DNA of 64,000 bases from assembly GCA_030340625.1 (NCBI GenBank), contig JAOPHQ010004846.1, forward strand, positions 1-64,000. The letters are read 5' to 3'. The notes under the pieces are model-generated. The model did not search any database, was not told the DNA's origin, and worked only from the letters and a program-made list of their open reading frames with translations. Source of the DNA: Merluccius polli (Eukaryota; Chordata; Actinopteri; Gadiformes; Merlucciidae). A program made the position numbers and the translations under genes. Shown piece by piece: positions 63,359 to 64,000 of this stretch; the stretch's first letter is position 1, and every line of letters starts with the position of its first letter.

Positions 63359-63567
63359 ACCCTTTTCACAATAGGAAAAAACACAGGTGTAGCTCATAAC
63401 ATTAAATATGGGTCAGTTCGATTTAGGTATGGCAGTGCACCAGTACAGACACAACTAGTTAAGTAAATATACATTGACCATGCTGATGCTGCGACAGACA
63501 TAAATAAAACCGACCTAATGTTAAAATTACTATTACCCTACTCTAATTGACCACCTGTGAAAAGGGT
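63359..63567. mobile_element. Short MITE (ACCCTTTTCACA ends)
   Basis: ACCCTTTTCACA at the left and TGTGAAAAGGGT at the right enclose 209 bp. Target duplication not evident. The remaining sequence to 64000 shows no gene. Confidence 0.5.
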
Positions 63568-64000
63568 ACAAAGCCAATAGGATTACTTCAACATTACATG
63601 TCATGTAATTAGAATACATCTGAAAAACAAAATAAGGCCCAACAATCGTGAGCATTGTACAAATGATGAGCTTCATGAGAACCTACTTTAACCCAAGTAA
63701 CTATTTTCATGTTTACCGCACTCAACTCATACAACTAGATTGTTGTCTTTTATGATGGCACCCACCAATCTACATGATCAGATCAACATATGTAGATGTC
63801 AGCAAGACGTAACGTCACCCCTGCCTATACATGCAACATTACTAATAAGATTTTTCACAGATGGCAACATTTAATGACATCCTCTTTTTTTTCCTCAAGT
63901 ACCATTAAGCTGCCAGTGATATTTTTGTTTTTTGCACGAGACACCCTACCTTCCAAGGTAAAAAATGTATTACATGGTAATTTAAGACATGCTTCGTTCA

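Overview
The window looks like teleost fish DNA. The reasons are the mix of Tx1-clade and L2-clade LINEs, BEL/Pao and Ty3/gypsy LTR retrotransposons, Tc1, hAT and PIF/Harbinger elements, palindromic MITEs, long dinucleotide tracts, and the absence of bacterial signals. It is eukaryotic intergenic or intronic sequence packed with transposable elements (TEs). The only hint of a host gene is one candidate terminal exon on the minus strand (60897-61071). Nearly all recognisable coding sequence is transposon-derived.

Region 1 (about 1.2-26.4 kb) is best read as one Tx1-clade LINE of roughly 4.8 kb blown up to about 25 kb by nested insertions. Both outer edges abut (TC)n tracts. Inside it are a small hAT-like MITE; another MITE at 2128-2649; a decayed BEL/Pao element on the minus strand (3177-12496), itself carrying a hAT composite (4501-6438) that holds a TA-flanked foldback (4942-5833) that holds a P-element-like insert (5355-5815); a Harbinger-like MITE (14610-15449); a complete BEL/Pao element on the plus strand (15848-22985) with apparently identical LTRs and one 1924-residue open frame; a solo LTR (23206-23609); and a PIF/Harbinger derivative (24582-26010) with Myb/SANT-like and HARBI1-like fragments.

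Region 2 (26.4-42 kb) holds microsatellites, a 33-bp minisatellite, a 0.36-kb tandem duplication, a 3.7-kb foldback element (29940-33680) with arms over 1.2 kb and a perfect 9-bp target duplication, a truncated L2 LINE (33955-36432) split by a hAT element, a long stretch without recognisable genes (36.4-41.2 kb), and a palindromic MITE in a (CA)n tract.

Region 3 (42.1-58.4 kb) is a degraded Ty3/gypsy element with long LTRs (about 1.7 kb without inserts) and a PNMA-like Gag. Its 5' LTR contains a hAT MITE and a whole L2 LINE, and that LINE carries a near-intact Tc1/mariner element. Its 3' LTR contains a Harbinger-like MITE. Each LTR preserves the empty site of the other's insert.

Region 4 (58.4-64 kb) contains a (CA)n tract, a hAT element with a TTAA-flanked foldback inside it, the candidate host exon, and two small MITEs. 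The elements do not cooperate in a pathway; the informative content is their insertion order and the target-site duplications (TSDs) that fix their boundaries. All family calls come from reading motifs by eye, without database searches.
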